Source: Ailanthus altissimus | Lineage: Eukaryota > Streptophyta > Magnoliopsida > Sapindales > Simaroubaceae | NCBI GenBank assembly: GCA_946807835.1 | Contig: OX327683.1 | Location: 17,675,001 to 17,739,000 of the forward strand | Direction: 5' to 3' | Length of the DNA stretch: 64,000 nucleotides | In this document: piece after piece, positions 36,211 to 47,489 of the stretch | Layout of the letters: the number at the start of each line of letters is the position of its first letter | How positions within the stretch are numbered: position 1 is the stretch's first letter | The notes under the pieces: generated by a model | Database searches by the model: none | The model's input: only the letters and a program-made list of their open reading frames with translations | What the model was told of the DNA's origin: nothing | Position numbers and translations under genes: made by a program

Positions 36211-37612
36211 TTAATGCAAACTTTTTCCCCTCTCTCTAGTTAATCAAAAGTAGCTTATTTAAAATGAGCACAATGAAATGGAAAATGGAGTTGCTTATAT
36301 ATATAGACTATAGTATATACCATTAAAAGAGCTAGCTTATTGAGGAGAACTTTTCGATAGGCATATACTACATCGACACGTCTTCTTTAAAATCCAGGGA
36401 CTCCACTACGTGAAACCATGAAACTAATATCATCATTTCTTAAAGAAGAATAGTAATCCATTTAAATAATCCATCAAAGCAACCAGTCTTTTCCACATTA
36501 AATATCAACCACCATTTTCTGCTAACTGATGAGGAAAAGGAGGGTTGTTGCTCTAAGCTAATTACAATTGTCTAGATAGGGGTGCCTTGGTGGGGTTTGC
36601 TTGAACGTAAGAAATGGGAGCCAAATAAGAAGTTTTGAAAATATTTAGTAGATTCCGAAATGGGATGTGATTCATAAGCATATAATATTAATATATAGTT
36701 TATTTTTTTCTCGAAATTATGAATCATTTGTGCATGCATGCCTTGATATATAAATATGAACAGACTTCAACATCACGAGCATTTTAGTTCATATAATGAA
36801 ATAGTATGTTGCCAGTTTCAGCATAGAATAACACTGCAAACAGTATTATTCCTTCTTACACTCATCATTTATCAAATTTAATCCCTTATGATAAATTCGT
36901 TCTACTGTATAAAATTGGTAAAACAAAAAAAAAAATTCATGATTAAGAGCAATACTTTTGCCTGATTATTATCAATTATTATTATTGCATGGACCGAATA
37001 TGCAGCTTAATCGTATACAAATTTACAAGATTTTGTCAACAATTATTGATGAATTTGTGCCATTCTAATCAAATCTTATCACATGCTGATTTTAAAATCA
37101 ATTCATTATGATAGTAATATATTTTAATTTTGTATTTCAATTATAATACATAATATTCACGTATAAGTCCAATGTAAATATCATATTAATATTATAATAT
37201 TAAAATTTATTAATTAAGATACAAATTAAAACTATATAAATATAATATTAATCCAATTAAATTAAGTGAGGAAAACAAATAAAACACATTACTTCTATTT
37301 CATAATCTCTTAAGAAAATTTTTATGTAAAAAGAAAATTTGAAATAAAAATTTATTAAATTTCCACTGAAAATAGGTGAAAAGCCCCAGTGTGAGTGTTG
37401 CTACTATTTTAGGATAAGTCTCATTTGATGGTAAAAAAAAAAATCATATTTTAAGTACGCTTATCTTGGAAAACATGGGCAAAGGTTAATTTACAAGAAT
37501 TTTGCCTGCAGCCCGAATTTTCAAGTACGTAAAACTTTATACTAATATGACGATGTAAGCAAAATAATCCATCAATCAAATTGTACCCCGATTGGCTGGC
37601 CAAAATGGGATG
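36211..37612. other. Upstream region of WAT1-B
   Basis: Promoter-proximal and intergenic AT-rich sequence. No gene, element boundary or clear regulatory motif was supported. Confidence 0.4.
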
Positions 37613-37950
37613 ATACGATTCATATAACTTGGTAAAGTTAACTGCTTTTATCATGGCTTTGACAATGTTGTGATTCTATCTTATTGGTACAACTTTGGAA
37701 GTCAATTCTTTTAATATATATTGTAAATTATTGTCAATCAATTGTCTTTATAATATTAATCCAGAGTTTAACTTCTGCGGTTTTTTATTCTCATATATAA
37801 ACAATGTGCCAATGAGAATGAAAGTCGAGATTTATGCAAAAGAGGATTCATTTGCAGCCTCAAATGAAGATTATGTGGCCACTAAGCACGCACCATCTTC
37901 TCATAGTATTATGAATTTGATGGTAATTAATATTTAATTATTCTCATATG
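37613..37950 (+). repeat. Long direct repeat, left copy
   Basis: This closely matches 41,064-41,396 in the same orientation, including GCTTTGACAATGTTGTGATT and GCCAATGAGAATGAAAGTCG. Both copies start at a CATATAACTTG and end after TTAATATTTAA. No coding function is recognised; the short open frame in this copy is not preserved in the other. Confidence 0.85.
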
Positions 37951-38079
37951 TTGGGTTTGATTATTTCTTAAATGTAGGCTCGCAAATATTAATAATTATA
38001 CGTTACGAGCTATTTTAAAATAAAAAGTCAATTTAAATTATTTTTATGGATTATTTGATAATGGGTACAAGATAAATCA

Positions 38080-38470
38080 ATTTTATATAACTTATTATCT
38101 ATAAACTCAATACTAATTAAATTATAATTGATGGGATAATAATTAATTTAGTGTATAAAAACTTTTTATAAGGTAGTGGTCTTTAAGTTAAATAATTGTT
38201 TATAAAGCTTTTTTCTTCTTTCCAAGAGAGATCTCCATTGGATACTACACATGTTTGATTGTAAAAAGGTAGCTATACTCTTAGTTTTCATTAAAAACTA
38301 ATGATCCTTGCGTCCTAATTACTATAGATTTCTCAAGAAAAGTTTTCTTAACAATTATCTTGATAATTTAACATAATAGATCTAGGATTGTATTCTGTGA
38401 GTATCAATCTTGATTTATGGTTGTATCTAACAAGTGATATTAAATTAAAAATCATGATAGATTATTAAAA
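38080..38470 (-). repeat. Inverted LTR-like arm, left
   Basis: This is the imperfect reverse complement of about 40,700-41,045. Shared blocks include AATTATAATTGATG and, in reverse, ATTGATACYCACARAATACA and CTTAGATCTAT-like stretches. With the right arm it encloses a copia fragment. Confidence 0.75.
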
Positions 38471-39499
38471 TTATTCATGCATATATTCATGATTAAATGT
38501 CTTTTTTTTCATATGACTTGTTAGGGTAAAGATTTTATATGTATGAATCTTGTAAAATTTTTTTTATGATTTTGCTAAGGAAAACATGAGGTTTATGATT
38601 TTAATGGTGATTTGAGGCTTCAGATTTAATTAAGGGTTATTGATTTGAAGAATTAAAGATAAAAACATCAAAATTTGACTTAAATTTGATATTTTTCATG
38701 TTCTTCAACAAACCGAAGTCAGAACTTGGGCACTATAATGCTACATTGGCAACGTCAATCACCCAGTAGCTAGTACTACACTGTTGGGATGGTAGGTCAA
38801 ATTTTGACCTAATTTTAAGGATATAGTTTTTGAAAGAATTGGGCGACTCGACCAGTTCATAGAGATCTAGACCAAAACCCAATCCATCTGAATTTGACCC
38901 GTAATCATTAACTCAAAATTGATTTTTGGACCATTAGCAGCACTGTAACTCCGGCAACCTTGACGCCACAATGCCATCCAATGCATTAAAAAAACTAAAA
39001 TTTTCTATTGTAGGCAATTTAGTTTTTTTTTCTTCACTACTTATCTTATATTTTGAAATAAATTATTTTAAATAATATATTACCAAATCAACCTCTGTTT
39101 TATAGATTTATTTATTTTAGAATATTAAGATAAATATGCTTATTTTTTATATAGAAAATAATCAGCCTAAAAGAAGATTATTTATTGGCCAAACAATAGG
39201 TATATTTGTAGTAATAAATGTGTGATAATGATCAAATTTTTCATGCTTGCAATAAATTAGTCTAAAAAAGGGCTTATTGTCGACAGGATTTATTATCAAT
39301 ATTTAATTACTATTGTTTAATGGTATTTTAAGTACATACTAATATTAAACTGTATGAGTACAGTATCATCCCAAGGGGATTAGTTTCTAAATTAACACTA
39401 AGTATTATAGCATTCCCAACCTAATTTTATCTATGCTAATTAAAATAATACAATAGTTAATGACTAAAAATAACTATAAATCAAACACATTCAAAAGGA
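38471..39499. other. Non-coding filler inside the composite element
   Basis: Probably LTR or leader sequence continuing from the left arm. No open frame of note; some GC-richer patches lie at 38,700-38,990. Confidence 0.4.
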
Positions 39500-40725
39500 T
39501 GAAAATGATTAGATTCCTTTTTCTGACAATATTCAAGATGTAGATATGAAAAATACAAGACAATATATAGAACCTGCCAATCCAAAATTAAGAATTTTCT
39601 TCTATTTATGAAAAGCAACCGCAACAACTTCAATAACAAGTTCCATTAAAAAGATCCACTAGAAAAAGAAAAAGTGCGATTTCGGATGATTATGTCATCT
39701 ATCTCCAAGAATATGAGTTTGATTTGGGACTGAAAAATAATCCATTTAGTTTCATTCAAGCCAAATAAAGTTTCAATCCTTATAAGTGGATTGAGGCAAT
39801 AGAGGATAAGGTGAAACCCTTGAAAGACAATGATATTTGAGATTTTCTCAAATTTTTTAAAGGTGTAAAACTCATTAGTTACAAACGGATATTTAAGACT
39901 AAAAGGGATTCAAAAGGTAAAATCAAGGGATATAAAACGTGTCTCATTGTCAAGAGTTTCACTTAGAAGGACCACATTGATTATAAAAAGATTTTCTCTT
40001 CAGTATCAACAAAAGACTCTTTTAAAATCATTATAACACTCATAACTCATTTTTATTTGGAACTACATCAAATGAACATAAAGACTTTTTTTTTCTCAAT
40101 AGTGATATTGAAGAAACGATATTATGTTGTAGCAAAAAAAAATTAAAATTGTCTGGAGATACAAAGAATGTAGTCTACAAATCAAAGAAGTCTATCTATA
40201 GTTTCAAACAAGCATCCCATTAATGATATCATAAGTTTTATCAAATAATTTTCTCATTTAGCTTTGAGAAAATGCAATTGATGAATGTGTATATCACAAG
40301 TTTAGTGAAAGTAAGTTTATCTTTTATATGTTGATGACATATTATTAGTAAGTAACGATATAGATGTATTGCACGAAAATAAGAGATTTCTATCAAAGAA
40401 TTTTGAGATAAAGAATCTTGAGGACATATTTTTTATATTAGAGATTCAGATACATCGAGATTGTACATTAGGTACCCTTGAATTGTCACAAAGAACCATA
40501 TCGATAAAGTGCATAATAGGTTTGGTATGAAGGATTGTGCTATAGGAGATACGCCAATTACTAAAGGTAATAAGTTTTATCTCAGTCAGTGCCCCAAAAA
40601 TAAGATTCAACAGAAAGATATGTAGAAATTTTCTTATGCATCAACATTTGGGAGTCTTGTATATGTTAAAGTATGTACTCTTTGAGATATTGCATATATT
40701 ATTAGATATAAACATAAATTATGAT
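39500..40725 (+). pseudogene. Degenerate copia reverse transcriptase/RNase H
   Basis: Plus-strand translation in shifting frames gives KWIEAIEDKVKPLKDND, then KIFSSVSTKDSFKIIITLI, then LLYVDDILLVSNDI (the catalytic YVDD region at about 40,325) and a stretch ending in A-Y-I-I-R-Y. All are copia polyprotein motifs. Many stops are present. It runs directly into the right inverted arm, which should be its 3' LTR. Confidence 0.85.
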
Positions 40726-41045
40726 TGATACCCACAAAATACAATCTTAGATCTATCCTGTTAAATTATCTAAATAGATGCTGAGAAAATTTTACCTAAG
40801 AAATCATAGTGATTAGAGGTGAGAATCAACAATCTTTAATGAGAATTAAGAGTATAACAATTTTTCACAGTTAAATCTATGTAGTATCTAATAAAAATCT
40901 TTCTCTAATGAAAAGAGGAGAAGAACCCTACGAATAATAATTTAGTTTAAAGAGTACAATCTAATAAAAAAAATTTATATATTAAATTAACTATCATCTC
41001 ATCAATTATAATTTAACTAATAATAAATTTTTACACATAATAAAC
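40700..41045 (+). repeat. Inverted LTR-like arm, right
   Basis: Reverse-complement partner of 38,080-38,470, located immediately after the copia RNase H remnant. It fits a truncated 3' LTR. Confidence 0.75.
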
Positions 41046-41063
41046 CTACCCCAAAAGATGTTA

Positions 41064-41396
41064 CAAATCATATAACTTGAAAATGTTAACTGCCCTTATC
41101 ACGGCTTTGACAATGTTGTGATTCTTCTATCTTATTGGTACAACTTTAGAGCCAATTCTTCTAATATATAATGTAAATTATTAACAATCAATTGACTTCA
41201 CAAAATTAACTAGATTTTAACTTTTGCGGTTTTTTTATTCTTATATATAAACAACGTGCCAATGAGAATGAAAGTCGAGATATAGGCAAGAGGATTCATT
41301 TACAGCCTCAAGTGAAGATTATGCGGCCACTAAGCACGCACCATCTTCACATAGTGCTATGAATTTGATGGTAATTAATATTTAACTATTCTCATG
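41064..41396 (+). repeat. Long direct repeat, right copy
   Basis: Second copy of the about 330-bp segment at 37,613-37,950, with scattered substitutions and small indels. Confidence 0.85.
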
Positions 41397-42687
41397 CACT
41401 AACAAATTTGCCATCCATCTCATACTTCATAACTAGCTCACCTCGTGGTATGATTTTATTTTCCGTATATCCTATAAGCATTATGAGGCATAAACTCAAT
41501 TTTCAATTGGAAATTAAAACACCCACTATCTTATAATATTACTGCTAGAATTAATCCATATGTCATGATGCGCATTGTTAAGAAGAAGAAGGAAATTATT
41601 GGACTCTTTCACTTTTAACTCTTGTAGATATGTCGTCGTTTATTTTTTTATTTATTTATAATGTAAAGTTATTTTTAAGTATAGACATTCGCCCATTTAA
41701 AATACCATTATAATTTAACTTACAAAAAATAAAAACAAGAATTTAATTTTTTAGCTACATAATATTCTTTAGATCATGTTTATATTTTAAAACATGTAAA
41801 TATTTATTTTTGAGAATTTATATTATACATAAATAATATATTTGTTTTTACAAACTAAAAATATGTTAAAAAATTTGTATGGGGAGCAGCATGGTTATGT
41901 ACAGCCCTTTGTGTGTGTATGTATATATAATATTGAAGTTAAACAATAAGTAGAAATCTCAAGCATATCTTTAATGGTACTAAAGATAGAGAACCCATGT
42001 CTTGTTGACCATTGTTAAGCCAAAAGGTGACAATCCTTTCCTTGTACTCTTTTTAAGTTAATATTGACTCCATTCCCATTTCCACTTCAATTAGCTCGGC
42101 ATTTTTATTTTTCTCTGCTGCTGCGTCTCTCCACCCAGCCAGCCCTTAGATTCATTTCATTTGTTCAACAGACCATCATGAGGATCAAAATGAAACACTA
42201 TCGGCTGATGTGGCTATAACTCCATAATTAACTTTGTGATAAACTTTCATGACCTTCACTTACAAAATTTGTGAAAATCCTTTAACGTAAAAGTTGTCAA
42301 AAACATCAGGAAAAGAAGACGAAATCAGTTGAGTTGCCTTGACTACAAGCAATTAACAACTGTTTGTAGGGAGAAGATGCACAACAATATTATGACAGAA
42401 TGGAGAAGAGCACCATTAAACATGCCTAGGCCAGTAAGCTATAACATGTTCTGTCTAGGAATAAAGGAAGTGCAAACAAAGAATAAGAATCCACCTTTTG
42501 TTCTTTTCGAGGCATGATCTTTCCTTCCTTTTTCAAGTGCTGAAAAGACCAGCAATATATTACTTGAAAGCAATACGCCTCAACACCACATGCAAGAATA
42601 AGAACTCAATAAAGATCTTTCACAAGCAGCGAATGCAGCATTTAGACACTCTTTTAATCGGTGTTATATATATATCACATTAATTAT
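41397..42687. other. Intergenic DNA
   Basis: No supported gene. The section 42,150-42,520 is less AT-rich than its surroundings but shows no recognisable protein. ATTAT at 42,683-42,687 is the left target duplication of the next element. Confidence 0.4.
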
Positions 42688-43507
42688 TATTGAGGGAGGA
42701 AACGCCTTTCTTTTTTCTGAAGTTATGTTAAAGTAAAAAATCTTAACTTCAACTTAAAATTTTAACTTTTTTGCGCAGCGGAATAACCTGTTAATCAAGC
42801 AAAATAGCAAGAATCCAAAACAGAATATAAAAGAGTACAACACAATCTTACATGATTCGGTCAATTGCCTACATTCACGATGGATTCAAAGATCCTAACC
42901 TCTCTTATTAACTCTTTAGAGATTTTACAAGGAAAACTCAATTTGAAGAACCCTCAAAAGGACCTAATGTTTAACGAACCCTTACTCTACCATGAGGATT
43001 GATCATCCAAACGATAGTTTCACCCTAGCGCACATAAGCACTTAGTGTCTACCCAGTTCTTCTCATCTCATAGAGTCTCTCTTAATATTTGATCTCAACT
43101 AAAGGGTTTACAAATGTTTATATAGGGTGTATTTTGTGCCTACTAACCCTATTTCTTGTTAGAGTAAGAGTTCACTTGTTTTGAAAGTCTAAAACTTCTC
43201 AAAACTCAAAATTCGGATAAAAAAATAGACATCTTGACGCTTCTGGCACCGCAGCGCTCATCCCTGGGCGTTGCAGCGCTGGGCTTCTGTGTTAGGCGCT
43301 GCGACGCTTAGCCCTGGTGGCCTCCCCGCATGTTTTCTTCATTTCCTTCGCATCTTCGAGTCTCGTTTCGCTTCCCACTTCGTGTCCCACACGTTTGAGA
43401 CTTTTTCATACGTATCCCATACGTTCTATACTTTTTATGACTCTCCACTTTGGCATTCATCTCAATTCTTATCCAACTAAGATTGTTGAATCACCAATTT
43501 TTCAACA
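42688..43507 (-). repeat. 3' LTR of the short copia derivative
   Basis: The first bases are TATTGAGGGAGG, where the other LTR has TGTTGAGGGAGG, and the end is TTTTTCAACA. This is the uninterrupted LTR of the pair. Confidence 0.88.
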
Positions 43508-44916
43508 AACCTTTCATTGATTCAAAATCTTTCAAATAAGAAGGCTTCTAGATCCGATCAACACCAATACTCTATCACTAGAGTTGAGTCCAGTTAAGTC
43601 TCCACCAAGACTTAACTTTTTCCGAGCTAGTGACTTTGGTCTCCAAAGGTATTCGTGCACCTTGTATAGGGTATGGATGCGTTGCACTCCTTTTCGACCC
43701 TTATCACCTCGGTGAACACGGTTTGATGTCACCTAGTGGTCTGCATTACCCCAACACCCCGCGTTGGGCCACTCATGGCCATCCCAGTAAGCACATAGAG
43801 CCTCCCATTATGCTTCTCACCCTAAAATCTTATAGGTCCTTTCTCCACCTTTAGTTTTCATTTTTCTGCTCTAACCGAATACCCTTCCTCATCGAGCTTA
43901 CCTAGGGATATCAAGTTCTTCCTCAATTTAGAAATATGTCTTACACCATGTAAGTCTCTAGTTTCTCCACCTTGCATCCTCAGCCTTATGTCATCATCTT
44001 CCATGATCTTACAAGTAATGTCATTCTCCATTAGAGCTTTACCTCTCTTGACTTTGTAGTTGGTAAACATTGATTTGTCAGGACACATATGGACATTGCA
44101 CCCCGAATCTAGTGTTCATTTGCCAGCGTACTTTTCCTTTGAGGCTACCAATGTGTCTACAACTTCAGTATCTTCCTCAGTACCGATTGCAGCCCACCCT
44201 CATTGGCCTTTTGATTTTTGACAATCTTTCACAAAGTGCCATTCCTTATTATAAAGGAAACACTTCTTGGATCTCCTCTTTGATTGGTTGCTCTTCCTTC
44301 CTTATGCAAGTAATATTGCTCCACTCTCAGACTCAGATCTCTTTGTTAATTTTTTTGAGTTCAATGATGCATTGACGTCATTCATTATTAAAGACTCCTT
44401 ACCATACAGCAGCGTATCCACAAAGCTCTCATAGCTCTTCAGCAACGAACTTAACAGGATAATAGCCTTGTCTTCATCCTCAGTCTAGATGCCCAGTTGC
44501 TCAAGACTTATGATAATCTTGTTGAACTCGTTAATGTGAGCTCTCAATGAAGTTCCCTCGTGTATTATTAGCTGATGTAGTTTCTTTTTCACAAAAAGTT
44601 TATTTGCAAGAGACTTCTTCATGTACAATGCCTCGAGTCTCTTCCATAGCCCCAAAGTGGTTTTCTCATCACCAACTTCCATTAATATTTTATCGCTCAA
44701 TGTCAGGAATAAGGTACTGTGAGCCTTTTTCTGAATCGTGTCCTAATATTTCTGCCCAGACTTTGAGGTTGTCATCCTATCGCTAGTTGAGGAGTTGGCT
44801 TCTTCTAAAGATGAGTTTAGCCCTTCATTCACTAGTAGAGCCCTAACCTTCTTCCTCCATAGATTGAAGTCATTCATCCTATTAAACTTCTCTATTTCTT
44901 ACTTGATTGCAGCCAT
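43508..44916 (-). pseudogene. Copia gag and pre-integrase remnant
   Basis: Minus-strand translation from an ATG at 44,916 gives copia gag, including LWKRLEALYMKKSLANKLF (44,640-44,590) and H-I-N-E-F-N-K-I-I. A knuckle-like C-F-L-Y-N region lies near 44,250, and a protease/pre-integrase piece with GGETRDLHGVRHISKLRKNL near 43,900-43,960. In-frame stops occur, for example shortly after MAAIK. Pol is absent. Confidence 0.85.
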
Positions 44917-44968
44917 GGTTTAAATACCCCAAGTGTGTATTATCAAACCTTTAGCTCTGATACAAGTT

Positions 44969-46774
44969 TGTTGAGGGAGGAAATGTTTTTCTCCCTCTTG
45001 AGGTTATATTGAAGCGAATAACTTGAAGTTCAACCTAGAACCCTAACCCTCTTGCGCAGCGGAATAACCTGTTAATCAAGCAAAATATCAAGAATCTAAA
45101 GTATAATATAAAAGAGTACAACACAATCTTATGTGGTTCGGCCAATTGTCTACGTCCACGGTGGATCCAAGAATCCTAGCCTCTCTTATTAAATCCTTAG
45201 AGATTTCACAAGGAAAAATCAATTTGAAGAACCCTCAAAAGTACCTAATGTTTAGTGAACCCTTGCCCCACGCACACATCACGGATATACAAATTAGCGC
45301 GTTGAACCATACAAGCTAAGGTTACAACGCATACCTATAGTCCTTTCGTCATAATATCCTGGATGTGCGGGGATATAGATTATCACCGTCAAATCCCCTT
45401 GTGCTCATCCATGTCCTATTTCCAGACTTGTATCTCACTAAACAATATGCATAAACTCCTTTGCCATATTGTCTCACCATGGCAGAACTCTTTCCCGGGA
45501 TGGTTGCTTGTGATTACAAGACTTTCTGAGATACAATCTCGAAGCATCTGGATATCTAACTCCATATGAGAGCTGACGAATCCCATATCTGTACGCACCA
45601 GACTCCATAAGCATCAGATCATACCTAGCGACACCCGACGGTCACACCATGAAAAGTATGTGACATGCGTGGAACCAAAGTATGATGGATCACTTACAAG
45701 CCTACTGTGGCACTTAGGTCAAAGGACCACGTATACTACTCAACTCGAGGAATCCTCCGTTGACGGCTTACATAAGGTATCTATCGGAGGCCCTCGTGAA
45801 TCTGTCCTATATCCAGTCCTAACTAGATACCCATATGTCAATACGAGCTCCAAGTTCACGGTCAACTAAGAATGACCATCTATACCCTATAGGTACGACA
45901 TATGTTGATCTATATTAAAAGGTATCCACCGATAGACTCGCATTGATAGAAATAGATCAGGGATAATTATTCAAGAACATACTTGCGCAACTTACAATTT
46001 CTTGCACCCGGTTATAACTATGCAGTTACTAATATATTCCCAGGTCTATGTCCTATTACAGATAAGGTTCTAACTCTTGAATTTGCTGAGTATTATAAGT
46101 AGCTAACACTTAACTATGCTAACATTTAGCAATTATATCTCTCAGCATGGCTAACTATGAGCCCTTCTCTAAACTCTTTTAGATCTGATCCGAACTCCTT
46201 CAAATCTACAATGTCTGCAACGTTACATGCATAATACCATATATATGGGTATTAGCGATTTAATAGAATATACACTTATATAAATACACAAATATATGTA
46301 CATTAAGGGATGGCACGTAAGCACCGACCCTAACATATATAGGGTGTATTTTGTGCCTACTAACTCTATTCCTTGTTGGAGTAAGAGATCATTTGTTTTA
46401 GAAGTTCAAAACTTTTCAAAACTCAAAATTCGGATCAAAAACGGACATCCTGACCCGTCTGGCTCTGCTACGCTCATCCCTGGGCACCGTGGCGCTCACC
46501 ATGTCGCGTCCACCGTCGCGACGCTTGGGACCTAGAGCCGTGACGCTGGACTTCTGTGCTGGATGCCGTGGTACTCAACCCTGGTGGTCTCCCCGCTTGT
46601 TTTCTTTGTTTTCTTCGCGTCTTCGAGTCCCGTTTCGCTTCCCTCTTCGTGTTCTACACGTCCTAAACTTCTCCATACGTGTCCCACATGTCCTAGACTT
46701 CTTGTGACTCTCCACTTTGGTATTCATAGCAATTCTTGTCCAACCAAGATTGTTAAATCACCAATTTTCTAACA
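44969..46774 (-). repeat. 5' LTR interrupted by LTR 'C'
   Basis: 44,969-45,266 and 46,336-46,774 match the two ends of the left LTR. About 130 bp of LTR (left-LTR positions near 42,988-43,117) is missing here and replaced by LTR 'C'. Confidence 0.85.
45267..46335 (+). mobile_element. LTR 'C', truncated relative of LTR 'A'
   Basis: It matches LTR 'A' from about 17,000 to its right end at 18,051, including ACTCCATAAGCATCAGA and GTGGAACCAAAGTATGATGG. It ends CCTAACA, the family terminus. The left half of the family sequence is missing together with adjoining host LTR, so one deletion probably removed both. Confidence 0.8.
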
Positions 46775-46956
46775 ATTATGATATAAAAAAACTCTAACTG
46801 CAACTTGACATGCAACAGCGATTAGTTGGTGCCTATCAATTTTTGTAACTCAAACTTTAACATTATTACTTCCAGGCCAACAATTGGATATATTCGGCTG
46901 AAACCTCTTAGATTTTGAAAGACAAAGCAGATTAAGGATGAGGTGCAATCAGTTCA

Positions 46957-47384
46957 TAATGGGGGACAACGACACAACAGTTTATATGGGTAGTTCATGT
47001 GATGAGAAACTTTCAAGAGCCTATAACTACATTTATTGGTGTGGTTAACAGTTTGATAATTAGTCTTAAAGTAAAATTCAGTATTGATAGTTGGTGATTT
47101 TCATTAATTGTGTTGTAATAAATGTTGGTATCTAAATGCTTTAGTTGTTAGTAGTTAGTAGTTGCAAGTTGTTATTAATTGTTATAATAAATACTGAAAA
47201 TCCCAATAGGTCTCTATAAATACATTAGAGATGAAGGGGAAAGCATTCAAGCTTTGTAATTTTAAAAACTCAAGTATTAAGTAACTTTATTTTTGAATTG
47301 GTATTCTACCATTTTCAATTTGCATTTTTGTTGAATGATATCAACAATTTTTGTCTTCGTGAACGAAATCACGACCCATCAACA
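46957..47384 (+). repeat. Gypsy 5' LTR
   Basis: Aligns with 51,867-52,297 along its length and ends CCCATCAACA. Confidence 0.85.
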
Positions 47385-47489
47385 CTTTTTCTGCATCAGG
47401 TGGTATTAGAGCCTTGTCTTGCTATGGCAGGCCCTAGTTACTTGAACGAAGATTGTTTGAATGTGTTCAACTAAAGAATATAAGCACGT

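Larger units (their letters stand above)
42688..46774 (-). mobile_element. Short Ty1/copia derivative with ATTAT target duplication
   Basis: The element is bounded by ATTAT at 42,683-42,687 and 46,775-46,779. The left LTR is 42,688-43,507; the right LTR is 44,969-46,774 and is itself interrupted. Next to the right LTR, the minus-strand TTGTATCAGAGC (44,954-44,965) is a good initiator-Met-tRNA primer site and fixes the orientation. The internal part is only about 1.46 kb, with gag and a little pre-integrase. Reverse transcriptase, RNase H and most of integrase are missing, so the copy was a non-autonomous or deleted form. Gag has several stops. Confidence 0.9.

Noticed and set aside
37695..37937. 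80-codon plus-strand frame in the left direct repeat
   Set aside because: Not preserved in the second copy, which has frameshifts, and no family is recognised.
42329..42683. Two short frames before the copia derivative
   Set aside because: No recognisable domain and no conserved splice structure; left unannotated.
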